From Kondoa malvinella (taxonomy: Eukaryota; Basidiomycota; Agaricostilbomycetes; Agaricostilbales; Kondoaceae), in NCBI GenBank assembly GCA_039545315.1, contig BCIM01000014.1, forward strand, positions 310,001 through 374,000: a stretch of DNA of 64,000 nt, read 5' to 3'. Position numbers and translations under genes: made by a program. The notes under the pieces were generated by a model. The model saw nothing but the letters and a program-made list of their open reading frames with translations, was not told the DNA's origin and ran no database searches. Shown here in pieces: positions 47,801 to 58,692 of this stretch. The stretch's first letter is position 1. Each line of letters begins with the position of its first letter.

Positions 47801-49224
47801 CTGGTTGATCGCAGATTCGCACCGTCTAACGCAAATTCTGGTAAACTTTATCACGTAAGTTTATCTCGAATCTCGAACCTCAGCAACTCGGGAGCTCATA
47901 GTCTATTAGTAATGCGTTCAAGGCTACCGTACGTCTTCTGTGCTCTTCGAAGGCACAGCTAAACGGAACTGTACAGGTGGATTCGCCTATCAAACGAGTG
48001 ACCCTACAATTCGCAGTCTCGGAGACCATGCCAGAGCAAAGAGAAGGTGTAATGCGCGTCACATCGCCAGATCGACAGACAGCTGTAAGCCCTCCAGCGG
48101 ACAGCCTCTACCTTTCAGGCTCAGTCATCGACACTGGCCGCGGACTTGATGTCGCGGACCGCTCAAAACTGTGAGCGCAACCTCTATGTCCGTTATTCGC
48201 ATGCTAAACTACTGACAGATTCCGAATCTGGAGTCAGCTCGATCCTGAAGGTATTAGACATGCTGTTCTCAAACAGCTCGAGCTGACCTGTTTGCCGATA
48301 GTCGATTCGTCAACAGGATTCGGCTTAGGTCTCTTTGTGTCACAAAAGATCGTCGAGCTTCAGTAGGTCATGAGCACGTATTGTTGATCAAAGCTGAGCT
48401 GTCCAGTGGTGGCTTCGTCGAGGTCGAAGGGGAAAAAGGCCGAGGCACCTGCTTCCGCTTTGTCATCCCAGTTCGTAGAGGCGAGAAACGCGACATCTCC
48501 AAGGAAGAAGTAGTGCAGACGACAGGAGGCTATCGTCGAATGCGCTTGAACAGGCACAGGTCGTCCATATCCAACACTGCCGCTGAAGATATGCGGCGAA
48601 TCGTGGGTATTGAGCAAGAGAAGCCCAAGAAGAAAATGATACTGGTTGTAGAAGACAACATCGTAAAGTGAGCAGTCGATCCGCAACGCTAGGAAACGCT
48701 CTGACAGTCACTTGCAGTCAAAAGGTCCTCACGCGCCAGCTGAAGCTGCAAGGTTACGACACAGAGGTGGCTTCTAACGGAAGAGAGTAAGTCAATATAC
48801 TGGTGTATGGAGATCCGGCTCACACGAGAACGCAGAGCACTCGACATTCTCTATGGCATCAAGAAAGTCGACCGCTTACCAGATTGCGTGCTCATGGACA
48901 TCGAAATGCCCATCCTCTCTGGGCTCCAAGCCATCGTTGAGTTGCGAGGAAAGGAGCAGCAAGGTTTAATTCGAAAGCATCCCGTTATCGCTATTACAGG
49001 TCAGTCCTTGCTACTTGCCCGCTAACTTTTGGTTATTTTGTCGTTGTTAGGCAATGCGCGACAAGAGCAGATTGACAGCTGCAAAGCCTCTGGCTTCGAC
49101 CGAGTCAAGGTGAGCAAGCCTTGTGCTGTTATACAGACGTTCTTACGATTGTCGCACAGGTCAAGCCATATTCGCTCCAAGACATTTGTCAGAATATCGA
49201 GGAGCTCTTGCGGATCGAAGAATA
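41872..49224 (+). CDS. Double hybrid histidine kinase (two kinase and two receiver modules, Tco2-like)
   Basis: Sensor of a His-Asp phosphorelay. Domains in order: long Ser-rich N-terminus with a histidine at no known site; PAS-like segment (DWSATTLGPIDKWSPVAKT, WVGQDMCIMYNDAYS, YTWSPVYDSEGRF); GAF domain (about 43780-44500); HisKA 1 with AFFSNISHELRTPV (about 44640-44720); HATPase 1 with NILGNAFKY and DTGIGIPADELENIF; receiver 1 with ILIADDN, LVLSDVMMPKLDG and AKPF (about 45950-46580); PAS (HTNPAGIFAAATDGTL); HisKA 2 with LASHEIRNPLSALYQNAEL (about 47410-47480); HATPase 2 with NFITNAFKAT and GFGLGLFVSQKIVELHGG; receiver 2 with VVEDNIVNQKVL, CVLMDIEMPILSG and VKVKPYSL (about 48640-49210). All four phosphate-carrying sites are present. 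More than 25 introns; one (43432-43485) is GC-AG. Cryptococcus Tco2 has the same double layout. Confidence 0.93.
43432..43485 (+). other. GC-AG intron in the double hybrid kinase gene
   Basis: 54-nt intron starting gcaagt and ending aaccag. It joins WAELWDELG to PMALQLQNGAVFSRF. The alternative GT donor two codons downstream leads to a stop. Confidence 0.85.
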
Positions 49225-49416
49225 GACGGGCGACTATGCCTCAATGTATTTATATAGCTGATGGCTACAGTGTACATCGTCAAGCAAATGTAGAATGCAG
49301 TTGTAGAATAAATTATTGAATTCGCTCTGGCTTGAATAACATTTGATAAACTAGCGTATGTACATTTGCTCTCCATTTATAGCACTCGCTGCAAGTGCTC
49401 TTGATTCCTTGAACGA

Positions 49417-51373
49417 TCACTTGGTCTTCTTCTTCTTCTGCGCAGCAGTCGACACACCACCACGGAAGACTTGCGCATTGATTTTGCTATCTCTAATTTG
49501 AGCTTGACTTCTTCCGCATCAAAACCAGGCGTACCTCAATCGAGCAGTAACAGCCAACCAAACAATCTTGGCGACGGTAAAGTTAGGCCAAAACATGTCG
49601 ACTCTGCTTTGGTAGACTCGGTAGAGCGGGTACTTGGATGAAGAGATGTGTTCCGTCAAGAGGGTGGATGAATACTGTACGATGGGTCAGGATACATCCT
49701 CCGAGGAAATGTCTGACTGTACGCACAAAGAGGATAGTGACAGCGATTGGTGAGAGCAGAGAGTAGTTGATAAGATGAGGACCTATGCGATAGATGAGCT
49801 GGAGCACGCGATCTCCAGATAAAAGACCTACCGGTCTCTTTAGCCAACTCGATCAAGCTATCCGTGTCGATGCTCTTGTTGTCAATCGACTTGCTAGTGA
49901 TTTGTTGCAGAGCAGAGAAGAGGTGTGTGAAGACCGCCTTTGGTACAGTTACGCGCAGAGTGAAGAGGTACAAGACCCAGTAGCTTTGCATTACGCATCA
50001 GTCAGATTCCATACTATGAAGGCTGTACTTACTTGAACTGCTCGCAGGCAAAGTTGGGGTGTCTGGACCAAGCGAAAAGTCCATCAGTTCGGAAACCTCG
50101 GTTCATCTTGCCAGCTGCGATAGTTTGTTCATGCTGCGATTTACCAACAGTCTTTTCGCGAAGCTTAGGGTCGCGCTTCCAATTCTGTCCAAGATACGAT
50201 GTCACGTTCAGCACCGACACATCATTGAAGTGAGTAACGACTGACCTGGTACTCTTGTTGCTGGTTATCACCAATCTCCTCAATGACCAAAACAGTCAGG
50301 AAAAGACCAGCAATGACACCATCGACCCAGTTGAGTGGTGGAGGAGCATGAGTAGGGTGTCGGTTCGCTCGAGCGGTCATGAGCAGGTATTGAGGTAAAG
50401 CCATGACGACAAAGAGGATCTGTACGACCAAAAAACAGCGCTTAGTCGCATGAAGCGACAAACAACAGTAGGGTCCGTACGTTTTGCATAAAGGCGATAA
50501 ATGTAAGGGCCAAGATCTTGAACTGCCATTTGGACAATCTCTGTCTCAACCAAGGCCAACGATAATCTTCTTCCACAAACGAGGTAAAGAAGCCTCTTCC
50601 AAGGGCATGAATGGTCAGACGAGCACACCAAAGGACTTGCAAGACGACAATCAACATCATTCTTGGGTCGGTCCCTTCTGGCATGAGCATTTCTTGCCAG
50701 GTCGAGTTGCGACCGGTGTAGGAGAGGAATGTTTTGGTGAATGTGCCAGCGTGCAAGTGGTCATAGAAGGTATAGTGGATGGTGTATGCCAAAGCTGCGC
50801 GCGCGAATGAGCCCTTGTACTTAGTTGTCGTGAGCTGTGCACTTACGGATGAAAGTCCACAATCTGTCCGTACAAGATTCAGCAAGTCTGAAATCAGACA
50901 TGATGAAAGCAGCACGGACCGATCGACCACAGACGCGTTGCCAGTGATTTCACCCACAATCCAGCAAAAGACAGAAAGGTAGAAACAAGCTCCCAAAACG
51001 AGGTTGAAAGGATCGTGGGTCATGTACCAATTGGATACATGCCCGTTAAAGTTGCGTAGCGTGTCCCATGAGAAGATGGAGACTGCTACATCGTACAACT
51101 TGTCGGCTTCAGATCACAACATCAGCACACTTTTGACCGGAAAGAATATGGACTCACCTGTGAGATCAGCGACGTTGACGCCTTTGGGTAATAGTTGATT
51201 ATAGTGCAAGCCCAAGCCGTCGCCATTATTGAGGAAACGATGTAGCTTTACTCGTCCAAACGGTCAGCCGCCATGTCAAGCTCCAATTCTGGCAAAGCAC
51301 TCACTTGAGGCAAGACATGGTTATGCGGGTCCAACGCAGGATGCAGCTTGGTTACGTGATGCAGGCCCAACAT
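49417..51373 (-). CDS. DUF1295 (steroid 5-alpha-reductase-like) membrane protein
   Basis: Multi-span membrane protein of the DUF1295 family, related to steroid 5-alpha and sterol reductases; substrate unknown. Start ATG 51373 (MLGLHHVTKLHPALDPHN) follows an in-frame stop. Visible: YMTHDPFNLVLGACFYLSVF, CWIVGEITGNASVVDR, AALAYTIHYTFYDHLH, ILFVVMALPQYLLMTARANR, EEIGDNQQQEYQ, and the family hallmark FRTDGLFAWSRHPNFACEQ. The C-terminal part gives YRVYQSRVDMFWPNF and a basic tail (STAAQKKKKTK), a possible ER-retention-like end. About ten exons. Its 5' end lies 90 bp from the stop codon of the next minus-strand gene. Confidence 0.85.
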
Positions 51374-51463
51374 GTTGTCGAGTCGGCCGTTCGTTGAATA
51401 CAAGCGAATGACGTTTTAGACAAAATGGCTGAACATAACTACTACACATACAAGACAGCACTT

Positions 51464-52956
51464 TTAACGTACAACTTTCCTATCTTCGTCGTACACCGCT
51501 ACGGTTACAGGTTTCCTATCAACCTCGTTCCCTTCCCGATCGAGGAAAACTAGTTTCGCTTTCGTTGCCAAAGGTTTCAAATCATTCACTGGATCTGTAT
51601 CGTCCATCACATCTGGTGGAAGAGCGATAGCGCCGATAGAGTTCTCGTTTGCTGCGTCGGCAAGTTCGTTCTTCCAGGCGTATCGGATGAGCTAGCCCCA
51701 GAAATTCGTCAGAATACTAGGCTGACAGGGTTGAAGTGTACACTTACGACTGGAATGAGCACAGCTGCTATGATTCCTCCTAGACCGAGAATATTCTTGA
51801 TCTGAGAATGATCATGTCATGGGTTCTGAAAAGTCAAAATGTACCCGAACTGACCGAAAACAAGTGGAAATCGGCTGTACTGCTCATTTCATCCAACGTC
51901 AAGCCAATGCTGACGTGCTATACTCCGGAAATCACTTTAACCTGGGTTCAGGGAGCAATGGAATAGGCGACGCACAATATACGAAACACCCATGACGCCC
52001 AAGAAAGTGGATATCCAAAACATGGGCAGGCTAATTCCCAAATGCGGGCAAACGATATTAACTACCCAATGCTGCGTTCCATCCTTAATCAGAAGTTTGT
52101 TATAGGGAAGAAGAGCACACGCACAGGAGGTAAAGGCGCGATCCTCAATACAATCATATAACTAATCAGATTCTCATTTTGGGCTGCTATGCGAGTCTTC
52201 CATGCTTCTAGTCGATTACGCCAACGGGAAGAAGCGAGTAGTAAAGCTGGACCGAGCGAGGCGGAAAGGAGGTAGCAGAGTGAAGCGCCTGATGCGACGC
52301 ACTGCATAAAATTAGTATAGAGAAGGGAGAACGGAAAGAGATACTCACAGCGCAGACGAGAAACAACGCTTTGAAGCCGTACATTGCTCCAGAGAGGATG
52401 GACAAGTACATGCTCCCAGGCAAAGAGAATGCTTGGAGAAATAGATCTGGACCACCGATCAGTTGCATCACCATCTGGGAGACCAGAAACATACAAACGA
52501 TAGTAAAGCTACTCAACACTCTGACACTGTTGCGCTCTTTGTAAATCTGCAAGACGGCGTTTAGATTCTTGAGATCTTCAAAACTCTTTGGTATTTTGAC
52601 ATGCTCCCTATCCGCGGCGTCTATAGGCGGCAACAGAGTCTTCAAGCTAACGACCATAAAGATGATGGAGAGGGCAAAGATGAGAAGGAAGCGTAAAGCC
52701 GCGCCGAGTAAAGGTCGAGTGCTTCGTTGGTGCTTCAGCCAAGGCGTGTATGAGCGCGGTGCTTTCCATATCAACACAGGCGTTGGCTCTTCAGACTCTT
52801 CTGGTACGCCTAGAGGCATGTCTAGCGAAATGGTATCGCTCAGATAGGAAGTGCCTCGACTGATCAAGCTCGGTCTCTTTGTATGCCTATCCCACCGGCG
52901 TGTATCAGCTGTGCTCTGATCCGTGTCTGTTCGATGAGTTGCTCTCACTTTGACAT
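51464..52956 (-). CDS. VTT-domain (SNARE-associated Golgi / TMEM41-like) membrane protein
   Basis: DedA/VTT superfamily membrane protein; animal TMEM41B is an ER phospholipid scramblase used in autophagy and lipid-droplet formation. Seen: ALRFLLIFALSIIFMVVSLK, FTIVCMFL, FSLPGSMYLSILSGAMYGF, SLCYLLSASLGPALL, and SYMIVLRIAPLPPHWVVNI with the conserved Arg, then HLGISLPMFWISTFLGVMGV. After the last span an extension follows (LIRYAWKNELADAANE, PDVMDDTDPVNDLKPLATK) ending KVVR. About seven exons. The likely start is ATG 52956, with a 35-nt intron giving MSNTADTRRW; MPLG at 52819 is the alternative. The start lies 22 bp from the start codon of the divergent CNS1-like gene. Confidence 0.85.
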
Positions 52957-52978
52957 GACGGAATAGAGCGGCCGTACA

Positions 52979-54298
52979 ATGACAACCTCAAGAGTTGCCC
53001 CAAAACCACTAAGCCCTGACAGAATGATCGGACCGGAGCCAGATGCGCCAGACTTTAGCGAGATGGACAACATTCCGCTGTTCATGAAGCGAATGCCAAC
53101 ATCTGGGCAAGGTCAAATAGAAAATAACCCAGCTTTAGAAGCTTTGCAATCTCTAGTGTACGAAGGGGGTCCAGAAGGTACGGTCCTTCTGCTACGACTA
53201 CATGCGCAAGAGCTGATGACGAGGGCGAAGGACAGCTACTGCCGCAAACTTGAAAGAGCAAGCGAACGAGCAATACAAGGCTAAAAGGTACAAAGAGGCA
53301 TCAGGGTTTTATTCCCAAGCTATACAAGAACTAGGACAAGATTTGGCAGTCAATACTTTGAGGACTTTGCTCGCGAATAGAGCTGCATGTCAACTTGAAT
53401 TGCGTACTGGCCCCCTCTTTATTCTACCAGACACAACTGACCGTGTGATAGAAAACTACGGCTCATGCATAAAAGATTGCGCATCAGTCTTTTCGACCTC
53501 AGTAGATCCTATAGCTACCGAAGAAGAACGAAAAACCTACGAAGCAACTTCTCGCAAAGCTTTATTTCGATGTGCGAAAGCTTTAAACGCTTTAGGGAAA
53601 TACGATGAAGCTTTAGACGCCTTGGAGAGGTTGGGTGAAATGTCTGAGAAACCGGATGTGGCCGCGAGTGCGCTTTTGGAGTCTATTAAAAAGAAACTGG
53701 CTGCTGGGTTAAAAGCGACGCAGGAGAGGGAAGCTAGGGAGGATGCAAAGAGACGACAAGATCTAGCGCTTATTACTCGATTAAAAGTGCGTTTCTTTTC
53801 CCTTTACCTTGTTTGAACAAGCTTTAATACTATGAGAAGGAACTCAAAATCTCCCTTCCGCCTTCATGGACTTACGACCAAGCTCGGTCACTTGCACCTG
53901 GTGATTTCGCCCCTCCACAATTCTCTGACTACCCATCATCCACAACGATTCTCTTCCCCGTTTTCCTACTTCGACCCTATTATTCTCCGCCAATGCGTGA
54001 TTTCATACCCAATTGGTCAGACGATACTACACTGAATGAACAGCTTCAAATCTTGACGCAGCAAGACCCTTCTTTCGGTTCATTAGAATACTTTACCATT
54101 ACTAAAAAAGGGAGGATACTGAAAATAGGGCGGAAATTATCTCTTGCTCAAGTATGCAACGCCGCGCATAAAGAAGGGGACGGGATGGAGTTGGTTGGTG
54201 GGTGGAGTTTGGAAGTCTATGCTTTGCCTGGTGAAAGAGCAAAAGAGTGGGCGGAAGAAATGAAGCTTGATTTGAGGAAAAGAGGGTTGATGGGATAG
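52979..54298 (+). CDS. CNS1: TPR co-chaperone Cns1/TTC4
   Basis: Hsp90/Hsp70 co-chaperone with an N-terminal TPR domain and a C-terminal wheel domain. The N-terminal segment has FSEMDNIPLFMKRMP and NPALEALQSLVYEGGPE. An intron (about 53180-53230) joins this to ATAANLKEQANEQYKAKRYK, the start of the TPR repeats (EASGFYSQAI, TLLANRAACQLEL, ALFRCAKALNALGKYDEALD), followed by a charged helix. A second intron (about 53787-53837) leads to the wheel domain (SLPPSWTYDQARSLAPGDF, TTILFPVFLLRPYYSPPMRD, DPSFGSLEYFTITKKGRIL). Ends LDLRKRGLMG. About 405 residues, three exons, few introns for this region. Convergent with NDUFA12, 33 bp between stop codons. Confidence 0.93.
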
Positions 54299-54331
54299 CA
54301 AATGAGATTACAATGTACAATGCATGCTAGA

Positions 54332-55232
54332 CTACGATCCGGTGCGCTCAGCGGGTTGTCCTTGCCAGGCGGTGACCTTGGGCGCTGTGGTGCTATATGT
54401 TTTGAAGGCGCCCTGTGTGCCAGGTAGTATGTCAGCTTGAAGACAGCATGCAAACAGCTTCACATACCCTTGTACCGGTAACATTTTCGAACCATCCCTG
54501 TAGTCCACAATCACATGGAACAGACAGAGAGCGAAGGCAAACTCACAGACTGCCATTTCTGCTTTGACATTTGTAATTGCTCATCCTGAGGCGGCGGTGG
54601 TCCACGAATATGACTGAGCCATGCTCTCCATTCTGTGCAACGTTGGGCATCAGCTAACAGTGAAAGTACAAGTCGAGCGGAAGAGATGTACCAGGTGGCA
54701 CTTGCGTCTGCGCCCTACATCAGTTCAACACACATGGAACAGAGAAATTGCATACAGCGTTAAAGTCATGCTGTACGCAAAGCCAGGACTTAGCGCTAAA
54801 TGCGCAAAATCTCAACGCTCGACGCACCTCGACATATTCAACCCATCGAGTTCGGCCTGGTACTTCATCTAGGTTCTCCCAGAACTTGTTGCCGAATCTT
54901 GGCAGCTCTCAATGAGCTACAGAGTGGGTGAGAAAGCAGTATAATCACGTACTGGTCTACGCCTTGCAGATTGCCATATTTTGTTCTGTGATAGAGATGA
55001 ATATGAGCTGGGCCTTCATGTGTAGGCCATACGCACGTTCCGATATAGTTCTGTGCTATGGTTGTTAGCAGTAGCCTACAGGAGGCTTCCTCGACAATAA
55101 CGCACCAAATCTCTGAACCACTGCTTGAAGCCTGTCAGATGGCCCAGCGTTTATCAGCACTACGCTGAATGCTCGCTCATTCTTGCACTGACCAGTCTTC
55201 TTGAAGTTCGAGACGAGCGTCAGGAAACTCAT
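54332..55232 (-). CDS. NADH:ubiquinone oxidoreductase subunit NDUFA12
   Basis: Accessory subunit of mitochondrial complex I (B17.2 family, about 132 residues here). Ten exons: MSFLTLVSNFKKTG, FKQWFRDL, NYIGT, TKYGNLQGVDQ, FGNKFWENLDEV..RTRWVEYVE, HDFNA, TQVPP, EWRAWLSHIRGPPP..., GWFENVTGTR, and GAFKTYSTTAPKVTAW... to the stop at 54332. Three exons are only 14, 15 and 16 nt; joins keep the frame and restore the family motifs GNKFWEN, TRWVEY and VPPEWRAWL. A distant NDUFAF2-type assembly factor is the other member of this Pfam family; the short length and YSTT motif favour NDUFA12. It lacks an obvious presequence. Confidence 0.88.
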
Positions 55233-55389
55233 GTTGGCGGTTGTTCTTGCAATAGACGCTTTTGAACTTCCGATTAGGATTGCACAGAACTGAAAGTACA
55301 CTGCTAGACTACTGGTTTCCCCCTTGTTATTATGATTGATATATGGTATCGTCCATTGAATATTCCTGCAACATCCCTTTCCGAGCGCT

Positions 55390-57807
55390 TTACTTGCTAG
55401 GGCTGAAAGCGCTCTGTTTAACACATATCAGCAAGGATGCCATTCCGCGCAAGATGGTACTCACTTTAATCTTCTTGAAGATGCTGCTCTTGCGTTCCCT
55501 AGCAGCAGGTTCACCAGGTGTGTAGTTACCGGGCGTAGAAGGCGTAGACGGAGCAGTCTCATATTTGGTACCAGATTGAGGCGTAGAGTATGTAGAAGCA
55601 CTTTCCTTCTTTGGTGTCACTGGTGCAGCGGTAGTAGCTTTGTTTGAAGTGGAAGAGGATTGTCGACCTAGTGTGGAGAAACGTTTGCTCTTGGTTTCTT
55701 TGGCTGGAGTTGTAGGTGGGACGGGTAGAGAAGTGTGCTTGTCTTCTCTCTTTGACTCATCGACTACGACTGTCGATGCAGGGACGCTAAGCGCCGGTGT
55801 AGAGAAATCAGAGAATGTTGGTCCAGAACTGGAGGTTGACGTTGGCAGTTGCGCGGCAGAGGCTGGAGCTTGCGAGGTAGAGTTGACATTGGTCCTAACA
55901 TCTTGAGCAACGGAACCGTGCTGTTGCGTAGCAGAGACAGCTGGCGAAGTAGGAACTTGGGACTTGATATCCGCCAAAACTCCGCTCTTGTTACCGACTT
56001 CCTCCTTGCTGTGAACCTCTTTTGCATCCGCGATAACACCTCTAGCAGTCTCCCCACTTGACGTGGGAGCAAGATCGACCTTTTTATGAACTTCAGCGAG
56101 CATGTCATGCTTGTGCTCTACATCCCCAGATTGGTGACCTGCTTCAACAGCAGCTACTTCTTGTCTTCCACTAGTTGCAATGTCCATGTTCTTGGTCTGT
56201 TCAGTCAGAGCTGGGACAGTGTCGATTTTGGATTCGAGCTGATGAACGAGGTTGTCCTTTTGCTGAACGGTTGAATCGGGCATCTCTTCCTTAACATGCT
56301 TCACATCCTCTTTGCCGCTCAATCCCTCGTTCGTGCCGTTCAATTCTCTAGTTGAAGCTACAGGACCTGAAGATTTGGCGGTTTGAGCTAATTCATCCAA
56401 AGCGGTAGTAGCTGATTCTTCTGGTGTTTCGACATAGTGCACAGCTTCCGTTGCGGCTTTGGAGATTACACCTGCGGCTTGAGAAGCGCGTGTAACAGCG
56501 GCTTGTCCGAGCCCTTGAACAGCATTGACGATCGAAGGGTAGTTGATGGAAGGCGCGAGGTTGTCATATTGCTTATGAGCGGCAGTTGCAGCTTTCTGAG
56601 CAGCTTCAACGGCAGCGGGCGCGAGATCGTCATAGGTTCTCATTATGCCTGCTCCAATAGTACCCTCTGCTGATGCGGCGTGTTCAGTAATATGACTGAC
56701 AGGTCGAGCAGAGATAGGTTGAGCAGTTTCGACTGTTCGATCGATTTCCGCAACGAGGGCTTGTTTGTGTTGAACATCTTCAACTGGTTTTGAGTGTTCG
56801 ATAGCGGCAACGTCTTTCACTCCGCTCATTTCTGATTGTTCTGGCGCAGAGGACTTGCTCTCAGCGGGTGCTGCAGAAGGAGGCTGAGGAACGACAGGCA
56901 AGACACCATTTGATTGCTGTGCAGTTGGTTGGGAAATAGACACTGGAGCAGCAGAGGTTTCAGGGACAAGCGGAACGAAGGCTGTCTCTGAAGATTCCTT
57001 CTGTAATGCGGAAGATAGCGCGTCGCCAGAAGGTGGAGAGCTGATGCTCGATTGAACAGCTGGAGTTGGTGCTGGATCAACAGGCTTCTCTGAGACTCCA
57101 GGAACAGTCGCCCGGCTAGTCGATGATTCAGGAGCGGTTGGCTCTGATAGAATAGCTGAAAGGCCTTGAGCGGATGAGCTTTCAGATAACTGATGGTAGC
57201 TGTTTGATACCGAGTGCGCAACAACGTTGGATGCTTGAAGAACGGCTGCTTCGGCTGCGGCTGCAAAGCTGGATAAAGAGGCAGCAATGCCTTCCGCTGG
57301 CAAATGGACTGTATGGAATGAGCATCCCGCGATGTCGAAAGTAAGATTCGCCTCACAAGATGATGGTATGCTAGCTTCTTGAGCCTTTTCGCTGGTGACA
57401 GGCTGGACAGGCGCTGCTTGTTGCCGGGCTTTGTATTCCGGAGTATCTTCTTCGCGAGGTATTTGCAGGACATTGTTCACGTTGCCTGCGCTATCCGATT
57501 CGCAAGGCTCTTGCGGCTGATGCGTCCAGTAGCCGTCAACGATATACTAGTTCATCTCGTTTCAAAGGCGCCAACTTAAAATTTCTGTTGAGTCGGAACT
57601 TACTTTGAAAAGTACTTTGGATCCATATGGCAGGTCAACGTGCTTCTTGAAATGACCGTCTTCTCCCCTCTCTAGGTGTATCGAGCCTTGCCAGTTTTCC
57701 CAATCTCCAGCTACCGACACCGAATTTGGCGCGTTTGAATCCCTAAAAAGCGCTATACTTGAGCCGCCGGACTCTCGTATTGCTGCACGATAGAGGATAC
57801 GGACCAT
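55390..57807 (-). CDS. CBM48 (AMPK glycogen-binding) domain protein with long repetitive disordered tail, Mdg1/Crp1-like
   Basis: An N-terminal AMPK1-type carbohydrate-binding domain is seen (SIALFRDSNAPNSVSVAGDW, ENWQGSIHLERGEDGHF, VLFKYIVDGYWTHQP, SAGNVNNVLQ), close in layout to yeast Mdg1 and Crp1, which bind cruciform DNA or act in pheromone signalling. An intron of about 60 nt (near 57545-57602) splits VLFK from YIVDG. The remaining 680 residues are Ser/Ala/Thr/Pro-rich and hold four degenerate copies of a charged unit. A last intron (about 55417-55465) gives the end SIFKKIKSAFSPSK. Start ATG 57807 (MVRILYRAA) is the first ATG in frame; a further 5' exon is possible. Confidence 0.82.
55940..56790 (-). 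repeat. Four degenerate protein repeats in the CBM48 protein tail
   Basis: Units at about 56725-56790, 56205-56280, 56069-56126 and 55940-56005. They read DVQHKQALVAEIDRTVETAQ, TVQQKDNLVHQLESKIDTVP, DVEHKHDMLAEVHKKVDLAP and EVGNKSGVLADIKSQVPTSP. The shared pattern is V-x-x-K-x-x-L-x-x-x-(I/L/V)-x-x-x-(V/I)-x-x-x-P. Confidence 0.75.
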
Positions 57808-58692
57808 ACAAATGCGTGTGAGACCGGCATGATGCTTGACCTTGTTTGTTATGCGCGACAAATCTTCTCAAAGCTGTTATGCATCGTCAAACCGGCCCTT
57901 TGCGCTCCCAACGAGTAGGGACTCACAACAGTAAGAAGTGACTGATCGCTGTAATTGATCAAGCGGGTAAATTTTTCGTCGAGTTGGCGTTGGACCAATA
58001 CGAGCAAGAAGATGCCTTCTGATGATACAATTCATACGCTGTCTCGTAGTTGGTCGCGGCTGAAAGCGACACTCAAGCTTTGTGCACTGCTCTCGCGGTT
58101 ACATTCGCCTAGTCGAACATATTTCTCCATCTCTACATGATCATGCGCTTCTCTGACCAACGTGGTGTTGTCTAGCCCCCGCAATTCTATCCAATCAGAG
58201 GTATGGGCGGACGTCAGCGAGATTTGATCTGGCTTTTGATTTGTCTGCTGCTTTATGCTTTTCGCACTATCTAATCCCCACACATTATCTGGCAGTGCTT
58301 CGGTAAATCAGCTGAGGCTGACAAGAGCACTGCCTGTCCCGAAGCTGTCCTTTCTGTATCTATATCATGTGCCGCTGTCCTCACCTCGCCCTCAAGCGCG
58401 TCTTGTATCGTTGGACAGGACATCACCAGGTTTCTTTCATAATTTGCCATCGGTTTCATCTCCAGTTTCCGCAATCTTCGTTTCTCGGCTTGAGCCTTGC
58501 CAGCAAACTTTTTCATCTGTCCTTCTTCATTCCGGGTCGACCATTCGCAAGCTCTCTAATCTCGACCCCAGCTGCCCTCTCTAGTCCTGCACCCTTGTAC
58601 TCTGACGTGCTGTCTTGGGAGGACCCAAAAGCTTTTCATTAAGCAAATCTCCAGACTTGTCTTGTTCCCTCCCGCCTTGACAAGCTTTCGAC
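57808..58692. other. Divergent promoter region
   Basis: Between the CBM48 gene (minus) and the GATA factor (plus). Frames at 57955-58140, 58255-58584 and others are short and overlapping. The stretch before 58693 is pyrimidine-rich, as in a leader. No gene recognised. Confidence 0.4.

Noticed and set aside
51341..51470. One gene spanning the VTT and DUF1295 reading frames
   Set aside because: The VTT frame ends with a stop (KVVR then TAA at 51464-51466), and the DUF1295 frame has an in-frame stop just before ATG 51373. No acceptor joins the two, so they are separate genes.
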